Assembly (NCBI GenBank): GCA_002479655.1
Contig: DLOQ01000129.1
Location: 18,606 to 33,739, forward strand
DNA length: 15,134 bases
Source: Lachnospiraceae bacterium UBA7480
Lineage (GTDB): Bacteria > Bacillota > Clostridia > Lachnospirales > Lachnospiraceae
Direction of reading: 5' to 3'
The notes beneath the pieces are model-generated. The model was not told where the DNA came from. It saw only the letters and a program-made list of their open reading frames with translations, and made no database searches. Shown here in pieces: positions 13,677-15,134 of the stretch (its first letter is position 1; each line of letters starts with the position of its first letter). The translations under genes were made by a program, and so were the position numbers.

Positions 13677-15134
13677 ATGGAAGAAAAGAAAATACTTCCC
13701 GAGAATATGGAAGACTGGGGAATTGAAGAATATAAGGCGGCATATAAACAGGAAAAGAAAAAAAATGTCGTATTGTCCGGCAGGCTGGCAGACGCCGTAG
13801 CGCAGGCGGAAGAAAAGGACAGGCAGATCAGCCGGATCAAGAACAATCCGCTTTGGAAAGCGAGCAAACCGCTGCGTGCCATGATGCACTGGGGAATCCG
13901 TCAGAAAAACAGGATCGGGAATCTTGGCGGACCGAGAGGGATCGCGAGAAAAGCGAAATCAAAGAAGATTGAACTGGCGGCAAGAAAGCAGCATGGGACG
14001 GCGAGCTTTCCTTCTTTGGAGGAAGCGGCAAGACAGAGGGAGACTGCTTTTTCTAAGGATGTGACCTTTTCTATCCTTGTGCCATTGTACAATACGCCGG
14101 AATCATTTTTGCGCGATATGATCGAGTCGGTGAAAGCGCAGACGTATGATAAATGGGAACTGTGCCTTGCGGACGGTTCCGACGGGGCGAACGCTTTTGT
14201 AGGGGAAATCTGCCAAAAATATGCAGCGGAAGATCCGCGTATCAAATACCGTAAATTGGAGAGCAATCTTGGGATTTCCGGCAATACGAACGAATGTTGT
14301 GCGATGGCATCAGGCAGCTATATCGGTCTGTTCGATCATGACGACGTACTGCATCCGTCTGTTTTGTATTACTATATGCAGGCGATCTGTGAACAGGACG
14401 CCGATTATATCTATTGCGATGAATGTACCTTCCACGGCAGTTCCGTTGATAATATGATTACGCTTCACTTTAAGCCGGATTATTCTCCGGACAATCTCTG
14501 CGCCAATAATTATATCTGTCATTTTTCGGTATTTTCCAGAGAACTGCTGGATTCTACGGAACTGTTCCGTTCGCAGTTTGACGGCAGCCAGGATCACGAT
14601 ATGATATTAAGACTGACGGCGCGGGCGAAACATATTGTCCACATCCCGAAACTTTTATATTACTGGCGGTCCCATAAAGGAAGCGTAGCGTCTGATATCA
14701 ACGCCAAATCTTATGCCATCGATGCCGCGAAGCGCGCGGTAGCGGATTACCTGACAAAGAAGGGATATGAATATTTTGAAATTTCATCCACCAGAGCCTT
14801 TGAGACGATCTTCAGGATCAAATATCCTATCTTATCGGACGATAAGATTTCTATCATTATACCAAATAAAGATCACAAAGCGGATTTGGAACGATGTATC
14901 CAATCGATCTTAAAAAGGTCCACGTATTCCGATTACGAGATCATTGTGGTAGAGAACAACAGCACAGAGCCGGAAATCTTTGCTTATTATAAGGAGATCG
15001 AAACACATCCAAAGATCAGTGTCGTTACTTACGAAGGTGAATTTAATTATGCTAAAATCAATCAGTTTGGCGCGGGATATGCTGCGGGAAAATATCTTCT
15101 TTTATTAAATAACGATACGCAGGTGATCACTGTA
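13677..15134 (+). CDS. Large glycosyltransferase with two complete GT2 domains (3' end beyond the window)
   Basis: The first 486 residues are present; the gene runs off the right edge. Residues 15-65 are helical and Lys/Glu-rich, ending in NNPLWKASKPLRAM, a linker often found ahead of such transferases. GT2 domain 1 (about 131-375) has FSILVPLYNTP at 131, LADGSDG, the metal-binding DHDD at 220-223, YCDEC, HFKPDYSPDN and QDHDMILRL. GT2 domain 2 starts at ISIIIPNKDH (391) and reaches LLLNNDTQV with NND at 478-480. It likely builds a surface polysaccharide, adding two sugars or alternating linkages. ATG 13677 follows GAGGA (13662-13666) by ten bases; the in-frame ATG 13608 lies upstream of the -10 element and has no ribosome binding site. 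Domain order matches the tandem genes at 204-4547. Confidence 0.88.
   Translation, partial: MEEKKILPENMEDWGIEEYKAAYKQEKKKNVVLSGRLADAVAQAEEKDRQISRIKNNPLWKASKPLRAMMHWGIRQKNRIGNLGGPRGIARKAKSKKIELAARKQHGTASFPSLEEAARQRETAFSKDVTFSILVPLYNTPESFLRDMIESVKAQTYDKWELCLADGSDGANAFVGEICQKYAAEDPRIKYRKLESNLGISGNTNECCAMASGSYIGLFDHDDVLHPSVLYYYMQAICEQDADYIYCDECTFHGSSVDNMITLHFKPDYSPDNLCANNYICHFSVFSRELLDSTELFRSQFDGSQDHDMILRLTARAKHIVHIPKLLYYWRSHKGSVASDINAKSYAIDAAKRAVADYLTKKGYEYFEISSTRAFETIFRIKYPILSDDKISIIIPNKDHKADLERCIQSILKRSTYSDYEIIVVENNSTEPEIFAYYKEIETHPKISVVTYEGEFNYAKINQFGAGYAAGKYLLLLNNDTQVITV

Noticed and set aside
1..15134. CRISPR array, tRNA, rRNA, transposase or integrase
   Set aside because: No regularly spaced repeats, no cloverleaf or rRNA-like segments, and no recombinase motifs were seen on either strand.

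Overview
The window reads as chromosomal DNA of a low-to-mid GC Gram-positive anaerobe, most likely a clostridium of the Lachnospiraceae type. This is inferred from strong AGGAGG ribosome binding sites, TTG/GTG starts, sigma-A-like promoters, the family mix and all genes lying on the plus strand. I could not run a database search, so the taxon and all family names rest on motif recognition.

Layout. (1) 1-6379: the end of a surface-glycan or exopolysaccharide operon. It holds the tail of an unidentified gene, two tandem paralogous GT2 glycosyltransferases (725 and 716 aa) and a 603-aa protein with a Glyco_tranf_2_5-like C-terminal domain. Gaps are 6, 15 and 20 bases. (2) 6429-7562: a single membrane protein with a zinc ribbon, with its own promoter candidate and terminator. 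(3) 7607-9793: a four-gene set of ECF-type sigma factor, membrane-anchored presumed anti-sigma, TM2-like membrane protein and a small LiaI/DUF5668-like membrane protein, preceded by AT-rich palindromes. It looks like an envelope-response module. (4) 9948-10765: a small alarmone synthetase, RelQ/SasB type, with a clear terminator. (5) 10751-13495: an AT-rich two-gene restriction-modification cassette made of a D12-class adenine methylase and an AlwI-family endonuclease. It has a consensus promoter, a LexA/DinR-like box, and an exact 10-base direct repeat at each edge. (6) 13585-15134: a promoter with an inverted repeat over its -35 element, then a large GT2 protein cut off by the window end.

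How it fits together. Regions 1 and 6 belong to the same class of cell-surface polysaccharide glycosyltransferases. The last gene has two complete GT2 domains. The two tandem genes at the left have the same layout, but the first domain is reduced to a remnant without its DXD motif. Between them sit regulatory genes (sigma/anti-sigma, alarmone synthetase) and a restriction-modification cassette that looks laterally acquired and appears to have entered at the alarmone synthetase terminator.

Most notable signals: the shared decay of the first GT-A domain in two tandem paralogues; the direct repeats bordering the restriction-modification cassette; the SOS-like box upstream of its promoter; and an out-of-frame small reading frame between sigma and anti-sigma whose peptide resembles the anti-sigma N-terminus. 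No CRISPR array, tRNA, rRNA or insertion sequence was seen.
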